64,000 bases of DNA from Thiogranum longum. Lineage in GTDB: Bacteria > Pseudomonadota > Gammaproteobacteria > DSM-19610. The position numbers and the translations under genes are program-made. Below the pieces are notes generated by a model that saw nothing but the letters and a program-made list of their open reading frames with translations, was not told where the DNA came from and searched no databases. Positions 1 to 9,140 of this stretch are shown here, piece by piece; position 1 is the first letter of the stretch; every line of letters starts with the position of its first letter. The DNA is taken from the NCBI RefSeq assembly GCF_004339085.1, contig NZ_SMFX01000001.1, positions 1,992,242-2,056,241 on the forward strand. Reading direction: 5' to 3'.

Positions 1-125
1 GCCCAGATGCATTAGATGAGTTTGTTTTTGCTCACATACTCCCTTATATGCAATGGCTAACTGGACATCCGGTGTCCACTGGTCGTTTTATGATGTCGGG
101 GTTTTTTCTGCCTGGCCAGTTGCGT

Positions 126-1919
126 CTAGCTACAGGCTGTCTCCGGTTGCCCGGATTGTTGCAGGCACTCATCGTCCTCATAGCTTGCTCGCCTTCTGTC
201 GCCGGCAGTTTTCAGGTATTCGGGGCCTTTTTGTCTCCTGTCACCATCATATTTCAGGTGTAGCCTGCGTTTATCTCTCCTGTCGCCCATCGGTATGATG
301 TTGCCTGTCGGGTCGGTTCTCCGGGCTCTCCTGTCAGCAGGATATGCCGTCGTTTCAGTGTTTTGAGTATCAGCGTCGCCATTCATAAAACCGGCAAGAT
401 CCGGGTTGAGTCGAACCAGATTATCCAGTTTATTGCGTGCCGTTTCCTTGAATAAAAAGCGTACTTTCACACCCCTGCTTGCGTGGGTTGCCAGCCATTT
501 AAAGTCCATTATTTCGTTGGTGTGCAAGTGTGCGTTTCTGGCATCCAGAACAACTTCCTGAATGTCGGGATGAATGACTTCGTTAAAGTAGCGCGAGATT
601 TGGCTGCAAGAGTGGCACAGGATAGTACCTTCCATAGTAATCACCAGTGTCTTGCCGTTTTCAATCCTGGATGTCAGGTGTACTTTCGATACTTCGATGA
701 TGTTAATAATAAAGGTGGCCAGTATGGCAAAAGTTACGGCGGTGTAAATATCGACAACCACCACCAGGAACGCCGTACTGAAGAATATGGCAGCCGCTTT
801 TCTGGAACTGCGCAGGTAGCGTTTCATAATGCCGACATTAACCATGCTTAACCCGCTTAAAAACAGCAGGCCACCGAGAATCGACAAGGGGATGTAGGCA
901 ATCACGAAGTCGAGGAACACAACCAGTATGATGGTGAAGGCCGCCGAGTAGAGCAAGGCACGTGACCCTGAACCCAGTTCTTTTTTTGCAATGCTTTTAT
1001 TGATTGAATTGGCCACCGGGGCACCATGAAGCAGCGACAGGGCTATGTGCTGTATACCCTGGGAAAAGATATCCCGCAGCGGGTTCATGACTTCATCATC
1101 CGCTCTGATCGCCTTGGCCACAGTAATCGCCTGTAATGTACTGATAATGGCTATAACAAACGCGGGCGCAATAAAGTTTGCCGCGACAGGCAAGCTGGCC
1201 TGTCTGAAGTCGGGCAAACTGGTTGCCAGGCCCAGATTTATCCACCCGACCCGTTCAATATGAAACGAGTAATACGACTCCAGCACCAACAGCGCGACGA
1301 TGCCAACAGCCAACGCGCCGATTATATTGTAACGTTTGTACTTGCTTCTGCGTATAAGCAATCCCGTGACTATGGTGATACAACCAAGTATCAATGCAAA
1401 GTAGCTGCCTTCTCCTGCAAAGCTGCCGATACCCAGGCTGATCACATCAAATACCAGCCATTGTTGATATGACAGCTGTGGCAAACCAAGCACCATGTAA
1501 AGCGTTGCCAGCACGAAGATAATGCCAATGCCTAACACCAGGCCGTCGATCAGTTCCTGGTTGAAATAGTCCGTAATATGGTATTTGGCGAATATAAAAC
1601 AAAACAGCAGCTGCCAGATACCAACCATCAAGGCCAGCGAAGCAACATAACCAATGTAGAGGCCGCTCATTTGCGGCGCAAAGGGAGTAATCGCTACAGC
1701 GATTAAAATGGACGTTGCTGAATTGGGGCCACCGACAGCATAACGCGAGGCATTCAGAAAATGGCCGATAACCGCACACACGATACTCGCAATTATCATC
1801 ATTACCGGCGGGATACCGGCCAGAAAGGCAAAGCCGATGCTCATCGGCAGGTTAATCAGCGCCATGACGAAACCGGGGAAAACATTCCTTGATATTTCTG
1901 CGTAGCTAAAGGGCGTCAC
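126..1919 (-). CDS. SulP (SLC26) family anion transporter with STAS-like C-terminus
   Basis: Inner-membrane transporter of the SulP family, whose members carry sulfate, bicarbonate or other anions. Residues 1-430 are a series of hydrophobic helices opening with the family's typical first helix (FPGFVMALINLPMSIGFAFL). Residues about 435-520 resemble a STAS domain. The tail is unusual: four [AG]DRR motifs at 528, 545, 559 and 573 in a basic stretch. The start is a GTG preceded by GAGAGG, and its GTGA overlaps the stop of the upstream cytochrome gene by 4 nt, so the two are probably translationally coupled. That pairing suggests a sulfur-oxyanion substrate such as sulfate, but this is inference; bicarbonate is equally possible from sequence alone. 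Confidence 0.88.
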   Translation of the reverse strand: MTPFSYAEISRNVFPGFVMALINLPMSIGFAFLAGIPPVMMIIASIVCAVIGHFLNASRYAVGGPNSATSILIAVAITPFAPQMSGLYIGYVASLALMVGIWQLLFCFIFAKYHITDYFNQELIDGLVLGIGIIFVLATLYMVLGLPQLSYQQWLVFDVISLGIGSFAGEGSYFALILGCITIVTGLLIRRSKYKRYNIIGALAVGIVALLVLESYYSFHIERVGWINLGLATSLPDFRQASLPVAANFIAPAFVIAIISTLQAITVAKAIRADDEVMNPLRDIFSQGIQHIALSLLHGAPVANSINKSIAKKELGSGSRALLYSAAFTIILVVFLDFVIAYIPLSILGGLLFLSGLSMVNVGIMKRYLRSSRKAAAIFFSTAFLVVVVDIYTAVTFAILATFIINIIEVSKVHLTSRIENGKTLVITMEGTILCHSCSQISRYFNEVIHPDIQEVVLDARNAHLHTNEIMDFKWLATHASRGVKVRFLFKETARNKLDNLVRLNPDLAGFMNGDADTQNTETTAYPADRRARRTDPTGNIIPMGDRRDKRRLHLKYDGDRRQKGPEYLKTAGDRRRASYEDDECLQQSGQPETACS

Positions 1920-3325
1920 AGGTTATCCTCTCCGGTTTTCTCGGAAAACCAGAGCTCCATAGCGGTGTTTGTCAGGTATGTATAAAAGACCGACAAGTTG
2001 CTCGCGCCGGGCGCCGCGGGTCGTGTCTGAACACTGATAAATTCAGCGATATCCAGTGCCTCCTGGGACGAAAGCAGGGGTTTTTCGTGGGTTGCGCCGG
2101 GAGGCATGTTATTCAGCAGGAAGGAAGCCAGGCGACTGGAATAGGACAAGGTTGCAGTGTGCACAAAGGCTTCGCCTCCGTTGATCGGTGGAGGCGAGAA
2201 CGCAGGCACGGCATCATAACGGTCGGTACCATAGCCCGCAGGGCCGTGGCATATCTGGCATTTCTCCGCATAGGATTTCTGGCCGGCTATTATGCTGGCA
2301 TGCCGGGCAGCGGTGCCACGGACATTCTGAATACCCCGACTTTCCCTGTTCTGCCCGATATACAGCCCGTTCTTTTCAGCGATCCATGCCATATACAAGG
2401 TAAGAAGCTTGTAATACTCCGAATTTGAGCCGTATAGAATTTCGTTAATCGAGTGCGCATAACACCGGGCCACGCGCATTCTGTTGGTGTAAATAATGTT
2501 ATTCGAGGAATATACGCCCGGGTAATTTACCACGGCGTCGCCTATATGGATTGCGTGTTCCTTGCTTCCGCCCTCCATATGGCAGGACGAGCAGTTCATT
2601 TCGGTTTTCCAGAAACCGTAACCGGCTGGCCGGTTACGGGTTGTGTCGGTAAAAATGTTACAACCTTTCACGATATAGGGGGCGATATCACCTTTTGGCC
2701 TGCCAAGTTTTTCAAATACATTCAGGCAGGCATATGAAGCTTTCAACCCGTCCAGTTGCTGGTCAGAAAGCGCAATGCCATCGTCGGGTTCGACATTGAA
2801 AAGGCGTTTTTCCTGCCTTGCCTTTTCATAGGCGTAGACCATGATTTCGGTAATTCTTACTTCATTGTAAAAGGGTTTGGTTCCACCATAACGTTTTACG
2901 AACTCATACTGGACGGCCTTTTCGAAATCTATAATCCTGCCCGTAGCTTTATCCAGCCTCGGAAACTTTACCCATAATGCACCAAGTGAATCGGCTTTTG
3001 CGCCAGGATTGTCGTTATGGCAATCAATACAGTTTTGAACCGCATTGTCTTTATTCCCTGGCTTTAAATTGTTTGCCCGGGTGAACTGAACGAGGTTGTC
3101 ATTTGATGAGTGGTAAACGTGTTGCGTGCCGTTCCAGAGCATTTCCTCATAGTGGCCCGCTCTTTCCATAGGACCAATATCCAGCCTGCAGGCCTCACAA
3201 TCCGGTGACTCGCCCGGCTTGTAATCCACCCCGTGAACAAAAAATATCACGACAAGAATGGCTGCCATCACCGCTACACTGGCAACATCAGATATTTTTA
3301 ATCGATATGCTAATTTAAACTTCAC
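1916..3325 (-). CDS. Membrane-anchored multihaem cytochrome c, thiosulfate dehydrogenase (TsdA)-like
   Basis: A 469-residue protein with an N-terminal membrane anchor (about 13-31) and three CXXCH haem-binding sites at C99, C245 and C356. A fourth, degenerate site at C43 reads CEACR, so its histidine is missing. The segment around CSSCHMEGG and the following NRMRVARCYAHS (C288) resembles the TsdA/SoxA-type cytochromes, where a cysteine serves as an axial haem ligand. A likely role is periplasmic oxidation of thiosulfate or a related sulfur compound, passing electrons to the respiratory chain; this is inferred from similarity and from the neighbouring SulP transporter. The start is GTG. The gene is first in a two-gene operon with the transporter. 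It is longer than the usual two-haem TsdA. Confidence 0.75.
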   Translation of the reverse strand: MKFKLAYRLKISDVASVAVMAAILVVIFFVHGVDYKPGESPDCEACRLDIGPMERAGHYEEMLWNGTQHVYHSSNDNLVQFTRANNLKPGNKDNAVQNCIDCHNDNPGAKADSLGALWVKFPRLDKATGRIIDFEKAVQYEFVKRYGGTKPFYNEVRITEIMVYAYEKARQEKRLFNVEPDDGIALSDQQLDGLKASYACLNVFEKLGRPKGDIAPYIVKGCNIFTDTTRNRPAGYGFWKTEMNCSSCHMEGGSKEHAIHIGDAVVNYPGVYSSNNIIYTNRMRVARCYAHSINEILYGSNSEYYKLLTLYMAWIAEKNGLYIGQNRESRGIQNVRGTAARHASIIAGQKSYAEKCQICHGPAGYGTDRYDAVPAFSPPPINGGEAFVHTATLSYSSRLASFLLNNMPPGATHEKPLLSSQEALDIAEFISVQTRPAAPGASNLSVFYTYLTNTAMELWFSEKTGEDNL

Positions 3326-3444
3326 AACCCACCCGTGGTGCTGAAAGAACTCGCGCGTAAGTATCTTATTATTATGAAATTAAAGGATAAATGCTTTTTT
3401 GGCCCAAGTCCAAGTAAATAGTGAACATGGGAAAAGGAGTCAGA

Positions 3445-4320
3445 TCAGTGCAGCCATGACCGCAGTGCATCACCCAGCAGGGCAACCAGGCTGACGGCAT
3501 TGGTTTTATGCCGCACGCTGTTGGTACTCCACACGTGCCGGACACCGGCGTCCTTTAAAAGGCTTTCTGCGCCGGGGGCAAACAGGGCGTGAGTGACCAG
3601 CACATCGACGCTTGCCACGCCCTGTTCCCGGCAGGCCACGGCCGCCCTGGCGATGGTCTCGCCACTGCTGATAATGTCATCGAGCAGGACAACGGACTGA
3701 TCGCGGAAGTCGATATCCGGTAACGTGATACTGACTTCACGGTCACCCAGGCGCTGCTTGGTGCAGGTGGCATAGCGCAAACCGTCGGGTTCAGCGACCG
3801 CCTTCACCCACTGTTCGGATTCACTGTCCGGCCCCAGCAGGATCGGGTTGCTGGCGTGTGTACGCAAAAACGCCGCCATCGCCGGTGTTGCCTGCAGCGC
3901 CAGCGCGCGTTTTGCCGGTACGGCTTGTTTCAGGTGATGCACACGGTGCAGATGCGGATCGACCGTCAACACCGTATCGAACAGGTCGGCGATAAAGCGG
4001 CCGATGATGCGCTGGCTGACAACCTCGCCCGGGTTAAACGCGATGTCCTGGCGCATATAACACAGGTAGGGTGCGACCAGGATGAGCTCCTTTACTCCCT
4101 GCTCCCGCGCCGCGCGGGCTGCCAGCAACAACTCGACCAGTTTTTCATTGGGGTGATCAAGACTGCGGTAAATGATCACCTGCGCCGGTAGCGCAACCGG
4201 CAAGGTGAGTTTTACCTCACCATCCGGGAACCGGTGCCGGTCGACAAGCTTGCACGGCATCGCCAGCGCGTCTGCCAGTTCACCGGCCTGTTCGGCGTAA
4301 TCGTCAAAGCAAAGTATCAT
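3445..4320 (-). CDS. Ribose-phosphate pyrophosphokinase (PRPP synthetase) homologue
   Basis: A 291-residue member of the PRPP synthetase family, which makes phosphoribosyl pyrophosphate from ribose 5-phosphate and ATP. Visible family signatures are FPDGEVK near residue 33, the catalytic-loop region ending VDPHLHR, and the PRPP-binding VVLLDDIISSGET. It is shorter and more divergent than the usual housekeeping enzyme of about 315 residues, so it is probably a second, specialised copy. Its ATG overlaps the stop of the upstream AMP phosphorylase-like gene by one base (TGATG), so the two proteins are made together and should act in one pathway. It could act on ribose 1,5-bisphosphate-derived intermediates rather than serve general PRPP supply; that is inference. 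Confidence 0.85.
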   Translation of the reverse strand: MILCFDDYAEQAGELADALAMPCKLVDRHRFPDGEVKLTLPVALPAQVIIYRSLDHPNEKLVELLLAARAAREQGVKELILVAPYLCYMRQDIAFNPGEVVSQRIIGRFIADLFDTVLTVDPHLHRVHHLKQAVPAKRALALQATPAMAAFLRTHASNPILLGPDSESEQWVKAVAEPDGLRYATCTKQRLGDREVSITLPDIDFRDQSVVLLDDIISSGETIARAAVACREQGVASVDVLVTHALFAPGAESLLKDAGVRHVWSTNSVRHKTNAVSLVALLGDALRSWLH

Positions 4321-5876
4321 CAGGATGCCACGAATGCCTGCGGGACCTGTTCTTCATCGCCAAGGGTGTAGCCGCTGTCGCGTTGGCACAGTTGAACCGC
4401 AAATCTGAAATCCGAAGGAAACTCGGCATACACCCGGTACAGCGGTTCGTCTTTCTTCACATGTTCACCTAGCTTTTTAAACAGGTCAACGCCTGCCCCC
4501 TTGTCCATCGGTGCGCCGGCAAAACGGGCGATGTGCGCCATGTGCAGGTTATCGATACCGGTCACGACACCGTCGCGGGCTGCACAGATATCCTGGGACA
4601 GCTTGCCTGGTTCATAACTGACAGGCTGCCGACCCTGCGCCTCGATAATGGCGTTCATTTTTTCCAGTGCGCGTCCGGAATCGAGGATATCGCGTGCAAT
4701 GGCGTAGCCCTTGCCTCCGCGCACGTCCGGGTCGAACTCCAGGATACGCCCGGCCAACAGCAAGGTCTTCTGACGCAGGTCGGCCGGCGCCCCGGGATCA
4801 TTCTGCAACACCTGCATGACATCGCGCGCTTCCAGTACCGGGCCAATGCCGTTACCGATCGGCTGCCGGCCGTCGGTAATAATGACTTCCAGGAAGATAC
4901 CGTGCCGGTCGCCAACAAATTCAAACAACCGGCGCAACGCCTGTGCTTCCCGCATATGACGGACTTTTGCGGTGGGCCCAACGGGGATGTCGATCAGCAG
5001 GTGGGTCGAACCGGCGGCCAGTTTCTTCGACAGGATGGAGGCCACAAGCTGACCTTGTGAGTCGATCCCCAGCGGCCTTTCCACCGCGATCAGGATATCG
5101 TCGGCCGGAGACAGGCGCGACGTCCCGCCCCAGGCGAGACAGCCCCGGTGCTTGCGCACAATATCGTGCAGACTGGCGATATCCAGCTCCACATTGGCCA
5201 GCACTTCCATCGTGTCGGTCGTTCCGGCGGGTGACGTAATGGCCCGGCTCGAGGTCTTGGGGATCAACATGCCGTGCGCGGCCACAATGGGTACCACCAG
5301 CATCGAAGTGCGGTTGCCGGGAATCCCCCCGATACAATGTTTGTCCGCGACCAGCGGCTCGTGCCAGTCCAGCTGCTCGCCGGACTCCAGCATGGCGCGG
5401 GTCAGAAAGTAGACCTCGTCGCGGTCAAGATCCGTCTGGCCACAGGCTACCAGGAACGCCGAGATCTCGGTTTTCGAATAGCGCGATTCGGTAATGTCAC
5501 CGATAATGGCCTGGAAGTCCTCCAGCGAAAGCCGCTCGCCGGCAATCTTGCGGCGTACCGCATTCATCGACGCCGGGGGTTCCGCATGTTCGACCGAGAC
5601 GATACTGCCTTCCGGCAGGCCCAGGTTTGCAAACGTCTCTTCCGACAAGCCGAGTTCATCCGGCTTGACGAAGTTTTCGTCATCCACCACATTGAGCACG
5701 GCAAGAATACGTCGGCTGTCCGCGCGGATTTCCACCTTGGACAACGCCTGAAAACCTTCCGCCCGATAGATCTCGCACTCACGGTGCAGGTAAGCAACAT
5801 TCTCGCGGTAGGTATCGATCCCCAACCGGCGTACGCGCAGCGTGTCTTTAGTGTTCTTTTGATTCGCTTTTGTCAT
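4320..5876 (-). CDS. AMP phosphorylase / thymidine phosphorylase family protein
   Basis: A 518-residue nucleoside/nucleotide phosphorylase of the long form best known as archaeal AMP phosphorylase, also found in some proteobacteria. An extra N-terminal domain of about 90 residues precedes the phosphorylase core. The core carries [12 protein letters not shown] near residue 180 and the [18 protein letters not shown] segment that follows the substrate site. The archaeal enzymes convert AMP plus phosphate to adenine and ribose 1,5-bisphosphate. The bacterial proteins are often annotated as thymidine phosphorylase, so the substrate is not certain. It is the first gene of a two-gene operon with a PRPP synthetase homologue. 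No RubisCO or ribose-bisphosphate isomerase lies nearby. Confidence 0.85.
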   Translation of the reverse strand: MTKANQKNTKDTLRVRRLGIDTYRENVAYLHRECEIYRAEGFQALSKVEIRADSRRILAVLNVVDDENFVKPDELGLSEETFANLGLPEGSIVSVEHAEPPASMNAVRRKIAGERLSLEDFQAIIGDITESRYSKTEISAFLVACGQTDLDRDEVYFLTRAMLESGEQLDWHEPLVADKHCIGGIPGNRTSMLVVPIVAAHGMLIPKTSSRAITSPAGTTDTMEVLANVELDIASLHDIVRKHRGCLAWGGTSRLSPADDILIAVERPLGIDSQGQLVASILSKKLAAGSTHLLIDIPVGPTAKVRHMREAQALRRLFEFVGDRHGIFLEVIITDGRQPIGNGIGPVLEARDVMQVLQNDPGAPADLRQKTLLLAGRILEFDPDVRGGKGYAIARDILDSGRALEKMNAIIEAQGRQPVSYEPGKLSQDICAARDGVVTGIDNLHMAHIARFAGAPMDKGAGVDLFKKLGEHVKKDEPLYRVYAEFPSDFRFAVQLCQRDSGYTLGDEEQVPQAFVAS

Positions 5877-6052
5877 GACCGTCAGACAACCCGGGGCAAG
5901 GTGAGCAGTGCATTCTGGATTTACCGCTATTCTGGCGTATCACAGTGATAAAATCATCTGTTGCAACACACGGTTGAAGCGCTGTTTTCGAATCTGTCTA
6001 TACTGAAGGTCACGAACAACTGCCAGCCTGAATCCGGCCAGGGAGCAAAGTG

Positions 6053-6556
6053 ATGAAAACCACATTAAAAGTGATTTACCTGTGCATTCTCAGTCTGTAT
6101 GCCAGCTCCACCCCCGCCGAGGAAGATGTCCTCGCCACCTTCAAAGCCATGAAGCCGGCGCTTGCCCTGGAACTGGCACAAGCCACGCTGGAAGCCTGCC
6201 GGGCCGCCAACTTCCAGGTGGCCGTTGCTGTTACCGACCGCGCGGGTGTCGTGCAGGTAATCCTGCGTGACCAGCTGGCCGGTGCACATACCCCGGAAAC
6301 TGCCCGACGCAAAGCCTGGACTTCAGCCAGCTTTCGTACCGATACCAGAACAATGATGGAGGAAACACAGGCCGGCAAGGTTCAGTCCGGCGCCCGGTTC
6401 ATTACCGGTGCCATGATGATCGGTGGCGGTATTCCGGTAACATCTGCCGGCTCGATTGTGGGTGCAGTGGGCGTGTCAGGTGCCCCCGGCGGTGATGATG
6501 ATCATAAATGTGCACAGGCGGGTATCACTGCGGTAGAAGACAAGCTGATGTTCTAG
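6053..6556 (+). CDS. Secreted GlcG/HbpS family haem-degrading-type protein
   Basis: About 167 residues with an N-terminal signal peptide ending near SSTPAEE. The rest matches the GlcG/HbpS fold (PF03928): AVAVTDRAGVVQVILRDQLAG, the conserved TARRKAWTSASF helix, and a GGIPV...GSIVGAVGVSGA C-terminal motif. Members bind haem or small organic ligands in the periplasm or outside the cell; the precise role is not known. I chose the ATG at 6053, which has AGGGAG seven bases upstream, over the adjacent GTG at 6050. The gene stands alone, divergent from the AMP phosphorylase operon, and is followed by a palindromic intergenic repeat. Confidence 0.85.
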   Translation: MKTTLKVIYLCILSLYASSTPAEEDVLATFKAMKPALALELAQATLEACRAANFQVAVAVTDRAGVVQVILRDQLAGAHTPETARRKAWTSASFRTDTRTMMEETQAGKVQSGARFITGAMMIGGGIPVTSAGSIVGAVGVSGAPGGDDDHKCAQAGITAVEDKLMF

Positions 6557-6564
6557 CCTCAGGG

Positions 6565-6603
6565 CGTCATTGCAAGTCGCGGAGCGAATGAAGCAGACAA
6601 TCC
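6565..6603. repeat. REP-like intergenic repeat, degenerate copy
   Basis: Begins CGTCATTGCAAG and ends GACAATCCC, resembling the common proteobacterial repeat CGTCATTGCGAG...GGCAATCTC. Better copies in this window lie at 33973-34054 and 56106-56137. This copy sits between two genes and abuts the start of the downstream methyltransferase gene, which has no clear Shine-Dalgarno sequence. Confidence 0.5.
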
Positions 6604-6606
6604 CAC

Positions 6607-7269
6607 ATGTCCAATAAAACCTTCACACTCCCCGATGCGCTGTATGACTATCTACAGGCCGTGTCCCTCCGCGAGGACCCGCTACTGCAGCGCCTGCGCG
6701 AGGAGACTGCGAACGATGCCATGTCGGTCATGCAGATTGCGCCGGAACAGGGGCAGTTCATGGCATTGCTGGTGCGACTCATGGGGGCGCGCAAGGCCCT
6801 GGAGATCGGGACCTATACGGGATACAGCGCGTTGTGTGTCGCCCGCGTACTGCCGGACGATGGCACACTAGTGGCCTGCGATATCAGCGAACCCTGGACG
6901 GCGATCGGAAAGCGCTACTGGCGTGAAGCCGGCGTGTCGGACAAAATCGACCTGCGGCTCGCCCCCGCGCTGGAAACGCTGGACCAATTGATACAGGCCG
7001 GTGAAACAGGCCACTTCGATTTTGCCTTTATCGACGCGGACAAGGAAAACTACCTCGCCTACTACGAGCGCGCACTCACACTGCTGCGACCCGGCGGGCT
7101 GATGGCCATTGACAACACGCTCTGGTCAGGCAGCGTAATCGATGACAGCTGCCAGGACACAGACACCTGCGCCATCCGGGCATTCAACGAAGCCCTGCAT
7201 ACCGACACCCGGGTAGACATCAGCCTTGTACCGATTGCCGACGGGCTGACACTTGCCCTGGTGCGGTAG
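6607..7269 (+). CDS. Class I SAM-dependent O-methyltransferase
   Basis: A 220-residue enzyme of the caffeoyl-CoA/catechol O-methyltransferase family (PF01596). The SAM-binding motif I is KALEIGTYTGYSALCVA (about 63-79). Motif II ends in VACDIS, and the metal-binding aspartates are in FAFIDADKENY and the MAIDNTLW motif. The full family length is present. These cytosolic enzymes methylate hydroxyl groups on small aromatic compounds in a Mg2+-dependent way; the substrate here cannot be told. The gene converges on the sulfur-globule-like gene with 16 bp between them. A degenerate REP-like repeat lies immediately upstream. Confidence 0.92.
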   Translation: MSNKTFTLPDALYDYLQAVSLREDPLLQRLREETANDAMSVMQIAPEQGQFMALLVRLMGARKALEIGTYTGYSALCVARVLPDDGTLVACDISEPWTAIGKRYWREAGVSDKIDLRLAPALETLDQLIQAGETGHFDFAFIDADKENYLAYYERALTLLRPGGLMAIDNTLWSGSVIDDSCQDTDTCAIRAFNEALHTDTRVDISLVPIADGLTLALVR

Positions 7270-7285
7270 TGGGCCCGCTATACCG

Positions 7286-7669
7286 CTATCTCCAGTAGCC
7301 TGGATAACCGTAACCGCCATAGTACGGGTAGTAACCGTTGTTCCCGTAGTAGTTGCCGTAGTAATCACCATAGTAATCGCCGTAACCCCGGCCTCGACCG
7401 TAACCCCGACCGCTGCCACGCATGTTGAAGCCGATGTCGAAATCAGCATCACCGAACATATCACCGAGGACATCGCCCCAGCCATCGTCCCAGCCATTAC
7501 CACCCCAGCCATCGCCCCAGCCGCGATTATAATAAGGACCATTATAAGGACCATATCCATATCCTGGACCCCATCCCGGGCCGCCCCACCAGGCTTGCGC
7601 ATTACCCAGTGGTAGTGCAACCGCTCCAATCACCAAAGCGGCAAGCAGCATCTTTTTTAATGTAAACAT
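7286..7669 (-). CDS. Secreted Gly/Tyr/Trp-rich protein, sulfur globule protein-like
   Basis: A 127-residue protein with a signal peptide (MFTLKKMLLAALVIGAVALP, ending near NAQA). The mature part is almost entirely Gly, Tyr, Trp, Asn, Pro and Asp in patterns such as WWGGPGWGPGYGYGP and GDYYGDYYGNYYG. This composition is that of the small envelope proteins (Sgp) that coat periplasmic sulfur globules in Chromatiaceae. Other glycine-rich secreted proteins look similar, so the call rests on composition plus the sulfide-oxidation context. I chose the ATG at 7669: GGAGG lies eight bases upstream of it, whereas the in-frame ATG at 7675 is only two bases from the same motif. Confidence 0.7.
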   Translation of the reverse strand: MFTLKKMLLAALVIGAVALPLGNAQAWWGGPGWGPGYGYGPYNGPYYNRGWGDGWGGNGWDDGWGDVLGDMFGDADFDIGFNMRGSGRGYGRGRGYGDYYGDYYGNYYGNNGYYPYYGGYGYPGYWR

Positions 7670-7904
7670 AACCATACCCTCCGACATCTGAATAGTTGCA
7701 TTTGCAATGAATGAGTTACTGCACGTAGATACTGCGGGTGAACGTGAATGTTGCTTCGGCAAACTGAATCACGCCTCGCAGACCCACACGGACAGTGTTT
7801 AACTATCCCGTCTTTTTTTCTTTGAGAAGGATCAAAAAAGGGGGGAAATCGGGGTATTCAGGTTTGCGGGCGGGCCGAGGGGTGCCCTGTGCGGTAGTAA
7901 TCCC

Positions 7905-8321
7905 CTAGACGCCCGGCGGATACTCGGCAAACGCCGGCAAATCATCCGAACAGGACCACTCCGCCCGTGAGTCCCAAAAGATGCGTGCCTGCGCCGGTAA
8001 AGGTGACGGCGAATCCAGCGATCCCGCCGGGATCAGGACACCATCCAGCTCCGGGACCACCCGCGGCATCGGCCCGCCACAGCGCTGACAGAAACTGTTA
8101 AAAAACCGCTCCGCCTCCGGCACCTTGTAGAACCCCAGAAGCGCCTCACCCTGTAACCAGCGAATCGCGGTGTGTGGTGTAATGAAAAGATTGCTGGCAT
8201 GCCCGGTGCCGGTTGCCTTGCGGCAGCGTTGGCAGTGGCAATGGTAAAATCGTTCGGCTTCGCCTGTGACTTCGTAGCGGACGGCGCCGCACAGGCAGCT
8301 TCCGGTGACGGTGGTGGTCAC
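7905..8321 (-). CDS. GFA/CENP-V family zinc protein
   Basis: A 138-residue Mss4-like-fold protein of the glutathione-dependent formaldehyde-activating (GFA) family. Zinc ligands are visible as CLCGAV near residue 9, CHCQRCRKATG near 28-38, and FCQRCGGPM near 78-86. Most family members have no proven reaction, so a formaldehyde role should not be assumed. Translation starts at GTG; the GTGA overlaps the NERD gene's stop by 4 nt. This makes it the last gene of an HNH-NERD-GFA operon. Confidence 0.88.
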   Translation of the reverse strand: MTTTVTGSCLCGAVRYEVTGEAERFYHCHCQRCRKATGTGHASNLFITPHTAIRWLQGEALLGFYKVPEAERFFNSFCQRCGGPMPRVVPELDGVLIPAGSLDSPSPLPAQARIFWDSRAEWSCSDDLPAFAEYPPGV

Positions 8322-9121
8322 AGTAAGGCGCCTCCATTATTTTTTTCCCGCGAACGAACAAATCTAGAAAGATGATAACTGGCTAATTTTATATCCTCCA
8401 CTGGCATTAAATCTGGGACGTTAGACAGGAACTTTGGTAGTGCTTTAGGCTCCAGCACCCAAAGCTTATTATTCGCGCCCTTCGTCGACTCAATAAACCA
8501 GCCGGGAAAAACAATGACGGGCCTCACATTGTAGTGTTTACCTGTGCTTTCTTCTAACAACTGCCGAAGCCAAGCAGATTGCGCCCTAGCCTGAATCAGT
8601 GGATCTCGATTAGGCTTCATATAACCGGACTTGATGGATTCGCCGTCAAACACAATTTTTGGTGACCCTCGATCAGGTTTACTCCACGTTTTTGTTTCAA
8701 CGGTAAATACTCCGGCAGGCCCAATTACCACATGATCTAGATTAAAACCATCTCCAATAACGTCATGAAAAACCTGATAGCCATCCTCTCGCAATCGCTC
8801 CAAATACTGACCAACCGCCTTTTCGCCATCGATCCCTTGATTCATTTTTTTTAATTGCGGAAGTGTTTTCCATGATTGATAACCAAAGTAGGCTATTGCC
8901 AGAAAAGCTAAAACTGTATAAGCGAGCGGCGAAGGCTTAGATGGCCGGAAATAGCGTAACCACTCAATGCCAGCTAGAGTGGTAAACATCATCGCAGCAA
9001 CTAACGGAGCTAATATTTTACTATCGAAAAGATCATTCCGTTGCTGCAATAGTGACTGCCCAGGATATCGCAAAGGTTTATCTTTTAATGGTGAACGCTT
9101 AGTTTTATTTATTTTTCCCAT
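8318..9121 (-). CDS. Membrane-associated NERD-domain protein
   Basis: About 267 residues. A polar N-terminus is followed by two hydrophobic segments (roughly 40-60 and 70-90), then a NERD (nuclease-related) domain. Within it GFNLDHVVIGPAGVFTVETKTW carries the D...E-x-K residues typical of this restriction-endonuclease-like fold. NERD proteins are thought to process nucleic acids, but the substrate is unknown. I chose the ATG at 9121, 19 bp after the HNH gene; a start at 9217 would overlap the HNH gene by 77 bp. Flanked by an HNH nuclease and a GFA protein in one operon, possibly a small defence or DNA-repair cassette (inference). Confidence 0.82.
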   Translation of the reverse strand: MGKINKTKRSPLKDKPLRYPGQSLLQQRNDLFDSKILAPLVAAMMFTTLAGIEWLRYFRPSKPSPLAYTVLAFLAIAYFGYQSWKTLPQLKKMNQGIDGEKAVGQYLERLREDGYQVFHDVIGDGFNLDHVVIGPAGVFTVETKTWSKPDRGSPKIVFDGESIKSGYMKPNRDPLIQARAQSAWLRQLLEESTGKHYNVRPVIVFPGWFIESTKGANNKLWVLEPKALPKFLSNVPDLMPVEDIKLASYHLSRFVRSREKNNGGALL

Positions 9122-9140
9122 GACGCCCCCAGTTATAATT

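Noticed and set aside
62-78. Hairpin TGGACA/TGTCCA downstream of the SulP gene as a terminator
   Set aside because: Only six base pairs and no T-run on the minus strand; the 125 bp at the left edge hold no gene I can support.
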